NCBI GenBank assembly: GCA_012744475.1
Contig: JAAYBV010000029.1
Coordinates: 28,355 to 92,354 of the forward strand
Source: Phycisphaerae bacterium
Lineage (GTDB): Bacteria > Planctomycetota > Phycisphaerae > Sedimentisphaerales > Anaerobacaceae
Direction of reading: 5' to 3'
DNA: 64,000 bases
Each line of letters opens with the position of its first letter. Position 1 is the first letter of the stretch. The position numbers were made by a program, and so were the translations under genes. Of this stretch, positions 1 to 8,553 are shown one piece after another. The notes below the pieces were generated by a model. That model was not told the origin of the DNA. It worked only from the letters and a program-made list of their open reading frames with translations, and searched no databases.

Positions 1-2
1 TC

Positions 3-98
3 CGGGCCTTCGATTTGCATGACATAGGCCCGGCCGTGGTTGGCGCCACGATGCTCTCCCTGCTGGTGGCCTCCACCGCCGAGACCCGAAAGGCCTGA
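3..98 (+). CDS. C-terminal end of a truncated gene
   Basis: An open frame enters from the left edge and stops at TGA 96-98, giving 31 residues that end in AETRKA. The visible part holds a hydrophobic stretch (IGPAVVGATMLSLLVAS), as at the end of a membrane protein or in a buried C-terminal helix. The family cannot be told from this fragment. The frame is supported only by its composition and by the lack of a competing frame, so this is a weak call. Confidence 0.4.
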   Translation, partial: RAFDLHDIGPAVVGATMLSLLVASTAETRKA

Positions 99-337
99 TC
101 GCGCCGACGTGCATGCCATCGCGATGCCAGGTGCGCGATGGCGACGCCTTCGAACGGTAGCGTATCCTCCCTGGCCCATCTATCACGGCCCCCGCGTGAC
201 TTCGGCACTCACATCACGCCGTCTCTTCTGCCGTTTTCAGTTTTCTCAGCACACCCCTTGCGTTAGAATCACCTTCGACCGCCAGGACGCTGTGCGGCGG
301 ACGCAACTTGATGGCTTCAACAGCAAGGAGAGATCGA

Positions 338-1090
338 ATGCGACGAGTCTGGTTGAGTATGCTTCTGATGGGTGTGGTGGTGTTGAGTGTGTCCTTGGCA
401 GCGGTGGCAGCCGAGAAGCCCGCACAGATCAAGGTCTTGTTGATTGCCGGCGACGACGTGGCGCCGTACCACGACTGGCGCGAGATCTCCGAGAAGACGC
501 GCGAAGTGCTGGCCGGCTCGGACCGGTTCGACGTCAGAGTTTGTGAAGATCCGTTGATTCTTGAAGCGGATGCGGCGCTGGCGAACTACGATGTGATTGT
601 CATGACGATGTTCCATCGCGGAACGCCCAAGATGACTGACCAGGCGAAGGAGAACCTTCTGAATTTCGTCAAAGGGGGCAAGGGCTTCTGTACGCAGTAT
701 ATGGCCAGCGCCTCATTCCCTGACTGGGCGGAGTTCCGCAAGCTGTGCGGTCGCGTGTGGGTGATGGGTACGAGCGGCCATGGTCCGCGAAGCGTCTTCG
801 ACGCGAAGATCGTCAAGAAGGACCACCCGATCACGCAGGGATTGAAGGATTTCCGGATCTTCGATGAGCTGTATTCGAAGTTGCAGGGCGACGGTCCGAT
901 CGAGGTCCTGGTTTCGGCCTATTCCGACTGGAGCGAGAAGGAAGAGCCGCTGGTCTTCACCACGCCGTACGGCAAAGGCCGCTGCGTGCAAAATGCGTTC
1001 GGCCACGACTTCAAGGCGATCCTCAACCCGAGCATGCAGCAGCTCATCCGACGCGGCGTCGAATGGGCCGCCACCGGAAAGGTGCAATAG
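338..1090 (+). CDS. secreted ThuA-like protein
   Basis: 250 aa. The start at ATG 338 is chosen because AGGAG lies 7 nt upstream at 326-330; an in-frame ATG at 311 lacks such a site. Residues 1-25 are a signal peptide ending AAVAAEK. The rest matches the ThuA (trehalose-utilisation) glutamine-amidotransferase-like fold: an opening strand KVLLIAGDD, a YDVIVMTMF strand, a LLNFVKGGKG segment, and a late YGKGRCVQNAFGHD strand that carries the family's G-H pair. ThuA-like proteins are common in Planctomycetota beside sugar oxidoreductases and their reaction is mostly unproven. It appears to be a single-gene unit ended by a strong terminator at 1124-1171. Export is inferred from the signal peptide. 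Confidence 0.8.
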   Translation: MRRVWLSMLLMGVVVLSVSLAAVAAEKPAQIKVLLIAGDDVAPYHDWREISEKTREVLAGSDRFDVRVCEDPLILEADAALANYDVIVMTMFHRGTPKMTDQAKENLLNFVKGGKGFCTQYMASASFPDWAEFRKLCGRVWVMGTSGHGPRSVFDAKIVKKDHPITQGLKDFRIFDELYSKLQGDGPIEVLVSAYSDWSEKEEPLVFTTPYGKGRCVQNAFGHDFKAILNPSMQQLIRRGVEWAATGKVQ

Positions 1091-1123
1091 CAGCGTCGAG
1101 TTGCATTGTGTGTGTTGCGTGTG

Positions 1124-1171
1124 ACGAAATGCGCGGGCCGAGGGTCCAGGCTGCCCGCGCATTTCGTTTTT
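1124..1171 (+). terminator. rho-independent terminator after the ThuA-like gene
   Basis: A perfect 15-bp stem, ACGAAATGCGCGGGC (1124-1138) pairing with 1153-1167, has a 14-nt loop and a T run at 1167-1171. It lies 33 nt after the ThuA-like stop and 30 nt before the convergent deacetylase stop, so it probably ends the plus-strand transcript. Confidence 0.85.
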
Positions 1172-1200
1172 GGGCCGCTGGATGCTCAAGCACGCCGCGC

Positions 1201-2082
1201 TTAGCGGGGCTGTCCTGCGGATGTCTTGAGGTGGCGGAGGACCTCGACGGCTGGGGCGGTCCAGATGCGGTCTTTGTTGGCCGAGAGGTACTCGACGAGT
1301 CTGCGGTGCTCCTCGGCGTCGATATAGAGACTGTGCGTGCCCTCGCCCACACCGTGGAACATGTAGAAGGCCCACTTGCCTTCACGGACGGCCGCCTCGA
1401 TCTCCCCGCGAAGCTGCTCGAACGACTTGCTGTCTCCGCTGTAGTGGCCCAGGGCTGCGAAGTTCGCCTTCGTCGGATCGATCGGCCGGCTGACGTATTC
1501 GCCCCGGGCGCCAACGAACAACTTCGGGACCAGCTCTTCAAGACTCGTCCGGCGGTCGATCGGGCCGACGTGGTTGTTGCAGCAGGTGTTTCCGAACGTG
1601 CGTTCGGTCTGGCCGTCGATGAGCTGGAGCACGAGGTTGGCGATCCGCATCTCTCCGAGCCATCGGTCGGGCGTGTAGTGTGACAGGTTGTAGTCGTCGG
1701 AGAGCCAGGTGTGCTCGCCGGGCCGATCCTTGCGGCAGGGGTGGAACAGCGAGTGGTTGCCCAGTTCATGCCCGGCACGAGCGACCTTGCGCCATACGTC
1801 GGTGTGCAGCCGGAATCCGGGGTTGTCGATCTGGATGTAGAAGGTTGCTCGCAATCCCGCTCTCTCAAGTTGTAGTGCGACCGACTCGAAATGCGCGACG
1901 ATGGCGTCGTCGTATGAGAGCGTCACGGCTCCGCGCTGTCCGGCGGGCCAGTGGAAAGGCTCGGGAACGGACTGCTCCGATGCTCCGGGCGCCATTGCCA
2001 CGGCGACAGAAACACACAGCAACGCGGCCACGACGGATCGTTTCCATGACTCGAACCGAGCAATCTCCAGGTCTGGCATCAT
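1201..2082 (-). CDS. secreted polysaccharide deacetylase (NodB fold)
   Basis: 293 aa, read from ATG 2082, which has GAGGAG 6 nt upstream; a second ATG follows directly. A hydrophobic segment near residues 16-35 (VVAALLCVSVAVAMAPGAS) looks like an export signal. NodB motif 1 is present as LSYDDA with the metal and catalytic Asp pair D58-D59, and motif 2 as GNHSLFH with His ligands H110 and H114. The C-terminal half keeps FYMFHGV, consistent with the last NodB motif. Family members remove acetyl groups from cell-wall or environmental polysaccharides. A CCNNH segment around residue 170 could add a disulfide or metal site. It is convergent with the ThuA-like gene. Substrate unknown. Confidence 0.85.
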   Translation of the reverse strand: MMPDLEIARFESWKRSVVAALLCVSVAVAMAPGASEQSVPEPFHWPAGQRGAVTLSYDDAIVAHFESVALQLERAGLRATFYIQIDNPGFRLHTDVWRKVARAGHELGNHSLFHPCRKDRPGEHTWLSDDYNLSHYTPDRWLGEMRIANLVLQLIDGQTERTFGNTCCNNHVGPIDRRTSLEELVPKLFVGARGEYVSRPIDPTKANFAALGHYSGDSKSFEQLRGEIEAAVREGKWAFYMFHGVGEGTHSLYIDAEEHRRLVEYLSANKDRIWTAPAVEVLRHLKTSAGQPR

Positions 2083-2329
2083 GTTCTTCTCCTCGATAAG
2101 GTTCTCCGGGCCACCAGGCGAACACGCCCATTCTACTGAATCCCACATCCATCCGATACCCCGGGACGCTTGCGATGTTCTCGACGAAACGGGAACGGGC
2201 ATTGAAACCCGAGAGTGTTTTCGGATAGGATCGGGCGAGGAATGGACGAGCCGGATGCGGCCGGGGCTGTACAACTCATCCAGGCGGCATGGTTGGGCCC
2301 GGAGGCAAGACAGCAGTGAGGATATCATT

Positions 2330-3940
2330 GTGAAGATCGTATTGGCAGGACCGAAAGGGGCAGGCAAGAGTTCGGTAGCGGCCGAGCTGGCGAAGCTGAC
2401 CGGCCTCGAAGCGATCGAAACGGACCGCCTGATTGAGGAGTGTTTCGAGAGGGACACGGGCGAGAGGCACACGTGCCGCGAGATCTTCATCGAGCACGGC
2501 GAGCCGGCGTTCCGCGCGGTGGAGAAGAAGGTAGCGGTCGAGCTTGGGGAGGCGGATTGGAAACTGATTGTTTGCGGCGGTTCGAGCCTGCTGGACCCCG
2601 TCAGCCGCCGGGCGCTGCGCCGTAACGCGATTCTGATCTATCTGACCGCCGACCCCGCCACGCTGTGGAGCCGCATCGCTGAAAAAGGGCTGCCGCCCTG
2701 GTTGCGCGGACCCGATGCGCGAGCCCAGCTCGACGAGAACGTCGCCTACCGCGAGGAATTGCTCAGCCCATTTGCCGATGCGGTGATCGACACAACGGGC
2801 AGAACGCCCGAGGAAATCGCCCAGATTGCGATGCAGCACATCGTCGAGGAACTGACGGTCCGCTGTCGGGCGGCCAATACCTACGGTGACGTCATTCGCG
2901 TCACCACCTTCGGCGAGAGCCACGGTCCGGCCATCGGCGCCGTGCTGGACGGTGTGCGTCCGGGCGTCGAATTCTCGGCCGACGAAATCCAAAAGCAGCT
3001 CACCCGCCGCCGGCCCGGCCAGAGCGAAGTCACCACGCCGCGCGACGAGAAGGACCAGGTCGAGGTGCTCTCCGGCGTGTTTGGCGGCAAAACGACCGGT
3101 GCGCCCATTGCGATGGCAATCATCAACCGCGACCACGATTCGTCCAGGTATGAGGGGATCAAGGACCTGTTCCGCCCTGGCCACGCCGACTTCACGTATT
3201 ATCGCAAGTACGGCATCCGCGACTACCGCGGCGGCGGCCGCTCGTCCGGCCGCGAGACCGCCGGCCGTGTCATGGGCGGCGCGTTCGCGTTGCGGGAGCT
3301 GGCCAACCGCGGCGTGAAGATCGTGGCCCACGCGGTCGAGATCGCAGGCATCGCCGCCGAGACGTGCGATTATGACGCCATCGAAACCAATCCGGTCCGT
3401 TGCGCCGATCCTGATGCGGCACAGCGCATGGTCCAGGCGATCCTCGCGGCCAAGGACGACAACGATTCGGTCGGCGGCGTCATTCAACTCGACATTCACG
3501 GGCTGCCCGCCGGACTGGGTGATCCGGTGTTCCAGAAGCTTGACGCCAGACTGACGACGGCGATCATGACAATCGGCGCGATCAAGGGGATCGAGGTCGG
3601 CCTGGGCTTTGCGCTGACGCGGATGCGCGGCAGCGAGTCTAACGACAACATGGCCGACGGCGGATTCGTGACCAACCACGCCGGCGGCATCACCGGCGGC
3701 ATCTCCACGGGGCAGACCATAACGCTGCGCCTGGCGGTCAAACCGACCTCATCGATCGCCAAACCGCAGCGGACTCTGAACGAGCAGATGGAGGACCGGC
3801 CCATCGAGACTCACGGCCGGCATGATCCCTGTATCGTGCCTCGCGTGATTCCCGTCGTCGAGTCCATGGCGGCGCTGGCGTTGCTCGACGCCTGGGAGGT
3901 GCAGGATCGACTGCGGCCCGGCTGGAACGGGCCCGGATAG
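2330..3940 (+). CDS. aroK-aroC: bifunctional shikimate kinase-chorismate synthase
   Basis: 536 aa in one frame from GTG 2330, preceded by a weak SD-like GAGGAT. The open frame runs further upstream, but the kinase domain begins exactly at this GTG. Residues 1-180 are shikimate kinase: Walker A GPKGAGKS (7-14), the substrate-binding TD pair near 34, FR in GEPAFRAVE, and the lid-region YREELLSPFAD. The usual GGG is GGS here. Residues about 183-536 are chorismate synthase: NTYGD, TTFGESHGPAIG, the RRPGQSE signature and a YRGGGRSSGRETAG segment. The protein would phosphorylate shikimate and later form chorismate from EPSP; the intervening EPSP synthase (aroA) is not in the window. The chorismate-synthase part has near-normal length, so it looks complete. 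Confidence 0.9.
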   Translation: MKIVLAGPKGAGKSSVAAELAKLTGLEAIETDRLIEECFERDTGERHTCREIFIEHGEPAFRAVEKKVAVELGEADWKLIVCGGSSLLDPVSRRALRRNAILIYLTADPATLWSRIAEKGLPPWLRGPDARAQLDENVAYREELLSPFADAVIDTTGRTPEEIAQIAMQHIVEELTVRCRAANTYGDVIRVTTFGESHGPAIGAVLDGVRPGVEFSADEIQKQLTRRRPGQSEVTTPRDEKDQVEVLSGVFGGKTTGAPIAMAIINRDHDSSRYEGIKDLFRPGHADFTYYRKYGIRDYRGGGRSSGRETAGRVMGGAFALRELANRGVKIVAHAVEIAGIAAETCDYDAIETNPVRCADPDAAQRMVQAILAAKDDNDSVGGVIQLDIHGLPAGLGDPVFQKLDARLTTAIMTIGAIKGIEVGLGFALTRMRGSESNDNMADGGFVTNHAGGITGGISTGQTITLRLAVKPTSSIAKPQRTLNEQMEDRPIETHGRHDPCIVPRVIPVVESMAALALLDAWEVQDRLRPGWNGPG

Positions 3941-3996
3941 GCGGGGCGGAGGTTCCGCACCGTGCGTCGGCGAATCGCGGAATGATCCGCTTGTGG

Positions 3997-4206
3997 TCAA
4001 ACGTGGACCTTCGTCCGGATGGGAGTGCGTCGCAGCCGGCAATCTCTGGGCAGGACTGTTCCCTGGTTGTGCCAGCAGACGTAGCATTCGGTCGGCCTGA
4101 CCTTCTGGCCCTGCCGGACGCAGGGCAGGGCGTGTGGGCAGCCCTTGCAGAGGTAGGCGCATCCTTGGCAGACGCGTAGTCGTCTCTTGATGGAACCGGT
4201 GTTCAT
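3997..4206 (-). CDS. small cysteine-rich protein, possible zinc ribbon
   Basis: 69 aa from ATG 4206, preceded by an excellent GAGGAGG site 6 nt upstream; the longer frame starting at 4221 lacks one. Seven Cys occur in CxxC-like spacing: CQGC, then LCKGC, a further C, and CYVC. This is typical of a metal-binding knuckle or ribbon, and many flanking residues are Arg or Lys. I do not recognise the family. It lies between the aroKC gene (convergent) and a CotH gene (divergent) and is probably transcribed alone. The ribosome site and Cys pattern argue that it is real rather than a shadow frame. Confidence 0.6.
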   Translation of the reverse strand: MNTGSIKRRLRVCQGCAYLCKGCPHALPCVRQGQKVRPTECYVCWHNQGTVLPRDCRLRRTPIRTKVHV

Positions 4207-4445
4207 CCGATACCTCCTCACGCGGTCGGGCGTTTGCCCCGGCGCACCTCCAGTCCCGATCCGGTCGTCCTCCCAGTGCCGCTCGATCCATCACTCTGGC
4301 CCATTGATCGGCCAGTTCCCGGCGTCACTTAACGTCCGAGAATAGCCTCCTGCGTGACGCTCATTCGGGTGCAGTCCGAACATGCAGGGCTGTCGGTGCG
4401 TGCGGTACGAGGGGGGCGAATCGTCTGGTGAATTCGAGCCGGATG

Positions 4446-4454
4446 TGTTAAAAT
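4446..4454 (+). promoter_or_regulatory. candidate extended -10 promoter for the LTD/CotH gene
   Basis: TGTTAAAAT (TGn followed by TAAAAT at 4449-4454) lies about 80 nt before the ATG at 4535, with only a weak -35 match (TGGTGA at 4426). The 328-bp gap 4207-4534 separates divergent genes, so it should hold promoters for both. Nothing else stands out in it. Confidence 0.35.
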
Positions 4455-4534
4455 AGTGAAGCGGCGCTCGGATTTGGCCCAAGAGCCACCGGTCCCGTCG
4501 TGGAAAGGCGAAACCTCCTTCTGGAGAGGATGGC

Positions 4535-7500
4535 ATGGATATAGCTCGGCCAAAGGTGTGGCTCGCGCTGCTGTTTGCTGTTCTGGGCATGTGGGTCGCC
4601 ACGACGGACGCACAGTCCGGGCGCCCCGGCGCCGAGACGCGCATCGTGATCAACGAGATCCTCGCATCCAATCGCAGCACCAACCGCGACCCCCAGCGGC
4701 AGTACGATGACTGGATCGAGCTGTACAACCCCACGAATGTCAGCGCGGACGTGGCCGGGATGTACCTGACCGACGACTCCTCGACGCCCACGAAGTGGCA
4801 GTTTCCGACCGGCTCTCCTTCAACGACGATTGCCCCGCACGGTTACCTGCTGATCTGGGCGGACGGCGATACTGCCTCCACGGGCCTCCATGCGAGCTTC
4901 AGGCTGGAGGCGGCCGGTGAGGAAGTCGTCCTTGTGGCCAGTGATGGGACCACCGTGATCGACAGCCTCCCGTTCGATCAGCAGCGGGCCGACGTCTCTT
5001 ATGGTCGCTATCCGGACGGCGGCCCCGATCTGCGGTTCATGGCGGTCCCGACGCCGGGCGCCGCCAACGTTCTCGTCTATGAAGGCATTGCCGAGACGCC
5101 GCAATTCAGCCGCCGGGGTTGCCTTTTCGGCGAGCCTCTGACGGTTGCCCTGACGACCGATACGCCCGGCGCGACGATCTACTACACGACCGACGGAACC
5201 GATCCTTTCAGCGTGCCCCGGCAGAGGCCCGGCGGCAGTGTCTACACCGGGCCGATTCAAGTCTCCAGGACGATGACGATCCGGGCCATCGCGTGGCTGC
5301 CGGGTTGGCGGCAGAGCGACGTGAGCAGCGAGCGGTTCTCATTCATCGGCGTCAGTCTGCGGGATTTCCGTTCGCCGCTGCCTCTGATGGTTGTCGATAC
5401 GATGGGCAAAGCCGTCAGCGGTACGCAGACCTCGGTCTACGCTTACGTTATCGATGCGGACGAACGGGGTACAGCCGCCGTGACGGGCCAGACCGATTTT
5501 GCCGGCCGGGCGGGTCTGAACGTGCGGGGCAAGAGCTCTGAGGGTTTCCCCAAGCAGCAATACCACTTCGAGGTCTGGGACGACGACGATCGCGACCGGG
5601 CCGCCTCGATCCTGGGGCTGCCCGCCGACGCGGACTGGGTGCTCCAGGGACCCTATTCGGACAAGACGCTGATGCGCAATGTCCTGGTCTATCGCTGGAG
5701 CAACGAGATGGGCCGCTATGCGCCGCACACGCGGTTCATTGAGCTGTTCCTCAAGACCGACAACAGCGAGCTGTCGATGAACGATTACGTCGGCGTCTAC
5801 GTCTTCATGGAGAAGATCAAGATCGCTCCCGATCGCGTGGATATCGCAGTTCTCGATTCGGACGATAACGCCGAGCCCGAGATCACGGGCGGGTACATCG
5901 TCAAGAAGGACAAGCTCGACGGTGGCGACGTGACGTTCCGCACCAGCCGAGGCCAGGAACTGATCTACGACGATCCGATCGGGACCGATCTGACAGAGGC
6001 GCAGAGGGGCTGGATGCGGGGTTTCCTCAACGCCTTCGAAGCGACCCTGTACGGCGGGCACTTCAAAGACCCGATCGACGGATACGCTGCGTTCATCGAC
6101 ATTGGCGCGTTCATCGACCATCACATTCTGGTGGAGACGGCCAAGAACATCGACGGCTTCCGTCTGAGCACGTACATGTTCAAAGACCGCAACGGCAAGC
6201 TCCACATGGGCCCGGTCTGGGACTACAACCTGTCGCTGGGCAACGCCGACTATCTCAACGGCTGGATTCCGAGCGGCTGGTACAACCGTCTGCTTGGCGA
6301 TGGCGAGTATCCGTGGTGGCGTCGTCTGTTCGAGGACCCGCAGTTCCAGTTGCAGTACGCCGACCGCTGGTTCGAGCTGCGTCGAGGTCTGTTTGCCACC
6401 GAGCGGCTGCTCGGCATGATCGACGACTACGCGGCCCTATTGCAGGAGCCTCAGGCGAGGAACTTCGCACGCTGGCGCATCCTGGGCCAGTACGTTTGGC
6501 CGAACGGATTCGTGGGAAACACCTATCGCCAGGAGATCGAATGGATGAAGGGCTGGCTGGAAGCAAGGCTCGCCTGGCTGGATGGGCAGATCGCCAGTGA
6601 GTTTGCGTCGGCGCCGCCGGCGTTCAACCAGCACGGCGGCCACGTCGATAGCGGATTCGTTCTGGAGATGGCGTCGTCCGGGACCATCTACTATACAATG
6701 GACGGGTCGGACCCGCGATCGCTCAACTCTTCCGGCGCCGTGCAACGGACCGTGCTGATCCCGGAGAATGCGCCCAAGCGCGTGCTTGTGCCGACGGGGC
6801 CCGTGGATGACGCCTGGTGGGGTGGCGCGACGTTCGATGATTCGGCGTGGACGCCGGTGACCGGAAGCCCCGGCGGGGTCGGCTTCGAGAGGAGCGTCGG
6901 TTATGAGGACTTCATTTCTCTCGACGTCGGAGCCTCGATGTACGGCCGGCAGAGCAGTTGCTGCATTCGCATTCCGTTCAACTTCACGGAAAAGGCCGAT
7001 CCGTTCGACACGATGACACTGCGGATTCGATACGACGATGGTTTCGTCGCCTACCTCAACGGGACCGAGATCGCCCGACGCAACGTCATGGGGACGCCGG
7101 CCTGGAACGCGAACGCCGCCGATCAGAATCCGGACCTGAATGCGATGGATTTTGAGGAGATCGAAATTTCCGGCTTCGAGCCTCTGTTGCGCCGGGTCGG
7201 CGATGTCCTGGCTATTCACGGCATGAACGTCTCGTCGACGAGTTCCGATCTTCTGATCTCCGTGGAGCTGGTGGCGACCACCGTCGAGCAGTCGGAGCAG
7301 GTCTCGACGGTCGAGCGATACGCCGGGCCGATCACGCTGAACGGAAGCACGCAGGTCAAGGCCAGGGCTCAGGTCGGCAGCAAATGGAGCGCCCTGAATG
7401 AAGCGACGTTTGCGGTCGGGCCGGTGGCCGAGAGCTTGCGAATCAGCGAGATCATGTACCATCCGCCCGAGACCGGAAGTCCCGACGATCCCAACCTCGA

Positions 7501-7918
7501 ATACATCGAGCTGGTCAACATCGATGCCGAGTCAATCGACCTGAATCTCGTCAGGTTCACCGATGGTGTGGATTTCACCTTCGGCTCGGTTGTGCTGGCA
7601 CCGGGCGACCGCGTGCTGGTGGTCAAGGATATCGACGCCTTCGAAACGCGATACGGTCCAGGCCTGCCTATTGCAGGTGAGTACACCGGCAGCCTCAACA
7701 ACGCCGGCGAGACCGTCGAGCTTCGGGACGCCGCTGGACAGATCATCCAAAGCTTTGCCTTCGAGGATGACTGGTACGGCGCAACCGACGGCAACGGCTT
7801 CTCACTGACGGTGGCGGACCTCGCCAACACCGATCCTCAAGCCTGGGGCGACAAGGCGACATGGCGCCCCAGCGCTGCGGTGGGCGGCTCACCCGGCTAC
7901 GACGATGCCGGCATCTGA
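4535..7918 (+). CDS. secreted lamin-tail / CotH-kinase surface protein
   Basis: 1127 aa, ATG 4535 with GGAGAGG 5 nt upstream. Order of parts: signal peptide 1-27; lamin-tail domain (INEILASN ... DDWIELYNPT) about 35-170; a chitobiase-C-terminal-like fold (GATIYYTTDGTDP) about 190-265; CotH-kinase core about 310-690; a second TIYYTMDGSDP element; a jelly-roll segment (YDDGFVAYLNG); and a final lamin-tail domain (ISEIMYHPP ... LEYIELVN) about 970-1120. The CotH core keeps the FIDHH segment (D528) and the PVWDYN motif with D563, which match the family's metal and catalytic positions. CotH of Bacillus phosphorylates spore-coat proteins; the bacterial LTD-CotH proteins are probably surface kinases or structural proteins, but this is unproven. 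It resembles the two minus-strand genes at 29.3-35.5 kb. Confidence 0.85.
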   Translation: MDIARPKVWLALLFAVLGMWVATTDAQSGRPGAETRIVINEILASNRSTNRDPQRQYDDWIELYNPTNVSADVAGMYLTDDSSTPTKWQFPTGSPSTTIAPHGYLLIWADGDTASTGLHASFRLEAAGEEVVLVASDGTTVIDSLPFDQQRADVSYGRYPDGGPDLRFMAVPTPGAANVLVYEGIAETPQFSRRGCLFGEPLTVALTTDTPGATIYYTTDGTDPFSVPRQRPGGSVYTGPIQVSRTMTIRAIAWLPGWRQSDVSSERFSFIGVSLRDFRSPLPLMVVDTMGKAVSGTQTSVYAYVIDADERGTAAVTGQTDFAGRAGLNVRGKSSEGFPKQQYHFEVWDDDDRDRAASILGLPADADWVLQGPYSDKTLMRNVLVYRWSNEMGRYAPHTRFIELFLKTDNSELSMNDYVGVYVFMEKIKIAPDRVDIAVLDSDDNAEPEITGGYIVKKDKLDGGDVTFRTSRGQELIYDDPIGTDLTEAQRGWMRGFLNAFEATLYGGHFKDPIDGYAAFIDIGAFIDHHILVETAKNIDGFRLSTYMFKDRNGKLHMGPVWDYNLSLGNADYLNGWIPSGWYNRLLGDGEYPWWRRLFEDPQFQLQYADRWFELRRGLFATERLLGMIDDYAALLQEPQARNFARWRILGQYVWPNGFVGNTYRQEIEWMKGWLEARLAWLDGQIASEFASAPPAFNQHGGHVDSGFVLEMASSGTIYYTMDGSDPRSLNSSGAVQRTVLIPENAPKRVLVPTGPVDDAWWGGATFDDSAWTPVTGSPGGVGFERSVGYEDFISLDVGASMYGRQSSCCIRIPFNFTEKADPFDTMTLRIRYDDGFVAYLNGTEIARRNVMGTPAWNANAADQNPDLNAMDFEEIEISGFEPLLRRVGDVLAIHGMNVSSTSSDLLISVELVATTVEQSEQVSTVERYAGPITLNGSTQVKARAQVGSKWSALNEATFAVGPVAESLRISEIMYHPPETGSPDDPNLEYIELVNIDAESIDLNLVRFTDGVDFTFGSVVLAPGDRVLVVKDIDAFETRYGPGLPIAGEYTGSLNNAGETVELRDAAGQIIQSFAFEDDWYGATDGNGFSLTVADLANTDPQAWGDKATWRPSAAVGGSPGYDDAGI

Positions 7919-8048
7919 CCTTTGCTGGTGCTTTGTTCATCGCCTCTCGAGAATCGGCGAGCGGAGAACCTGAAAATGCGGTAGAATGCGCACGAGTGTC
8001 GCGTGGGCCGGCGCCGAGGGAGTACCGGGGCAGGTTGAAAGGATCTTC

Positions 8049-8516
8049 ATGTTCGAACGTTTTACGGAGCACGCCAGGGCGGTCATGCTATTGGCCAATC
8101 AGGAGGCCCAGCAGTTCGGGCACGAGTTCGTCGGGACCGAACACCTTCTCGGGGGCCTGGCCAAGGAGGTCCACGGTGTGGCTGCGGCTGTGCTCCAGCA
8201 CTTCAACGTCGACCTCAAGCCCCTTCGCAAAGCGGTCGAAATACTTCTGGCAGGCCACCCCCACGTCGAGGTGACCGAGAAACTCGCCCAGACCGAGCAC
8301 ACCAAGAACGTCATTCGCTATGCCGTCGAAGAGGCGCGGTCCCTTCGTCATAACCACATCGGCACCGAGCACCTGCTGCTGGGCCTGATGCGTGACAGCG
8401 AAGCCACGTCCGCCCGGATCCTGGCGAACCTCGGGCTGAACCTCGACGCCGTACGGGAAGAAGTGCGACGGCTTGCGCCCCCGAGTCACGAGGTCGCGAA
8501 CTACCGGTCGGAGTAA
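8049..8516 (+). CDS. stand-alone Clp N-terminal domain protein
   Basis: 155 aa from ATG 8049 (GAAAGGA upstream). Two Clp N repeats cover most of the protein: MFERFTEHARAVMLLANQEA with EFVGTEHLLGGL, then VIRYAVEEARSLRHNHIGTEHLLLGL. No Walker motif or AAA+ module follows. In ClpA/ClpC this domain binds substrates and adaptors such as ClpS or McsB. Free versions could act as adaptors or decoys for the Clp machinery, or bind arginine-phosphorylated proteins; that is inference. It lies 130 bp after the CotH gene on the same strand, and no clp protease gene is nearby. Confidence 0.85.
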   Translation: MFERFTEHARAVMLLANQEAQQFGHEFVGTEHLLGGLAKEVHGVAAAVLQHFNVDLKPLRKAVEILLAGHPHVEVTEKLAQTEHTKNVIRYAVEEARSLRHNHIGTEHLLLGLMRDSEATSARILANLGLNLDAVREEVRRLAPPSHEVANYRSE

Positions 8517-8553
8517 CGCACCCTGCGATCGGGTTCCTCTGGGTCGCGTAGTG

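Noticed and set aside
3749..4294. A 181-codon minus frame over the Cys-rich gene
   Set aside because: It overlaps the aroKC end and lacks a ribosome site; the 69-aa frame beneath it has both a site and Cys motifs.
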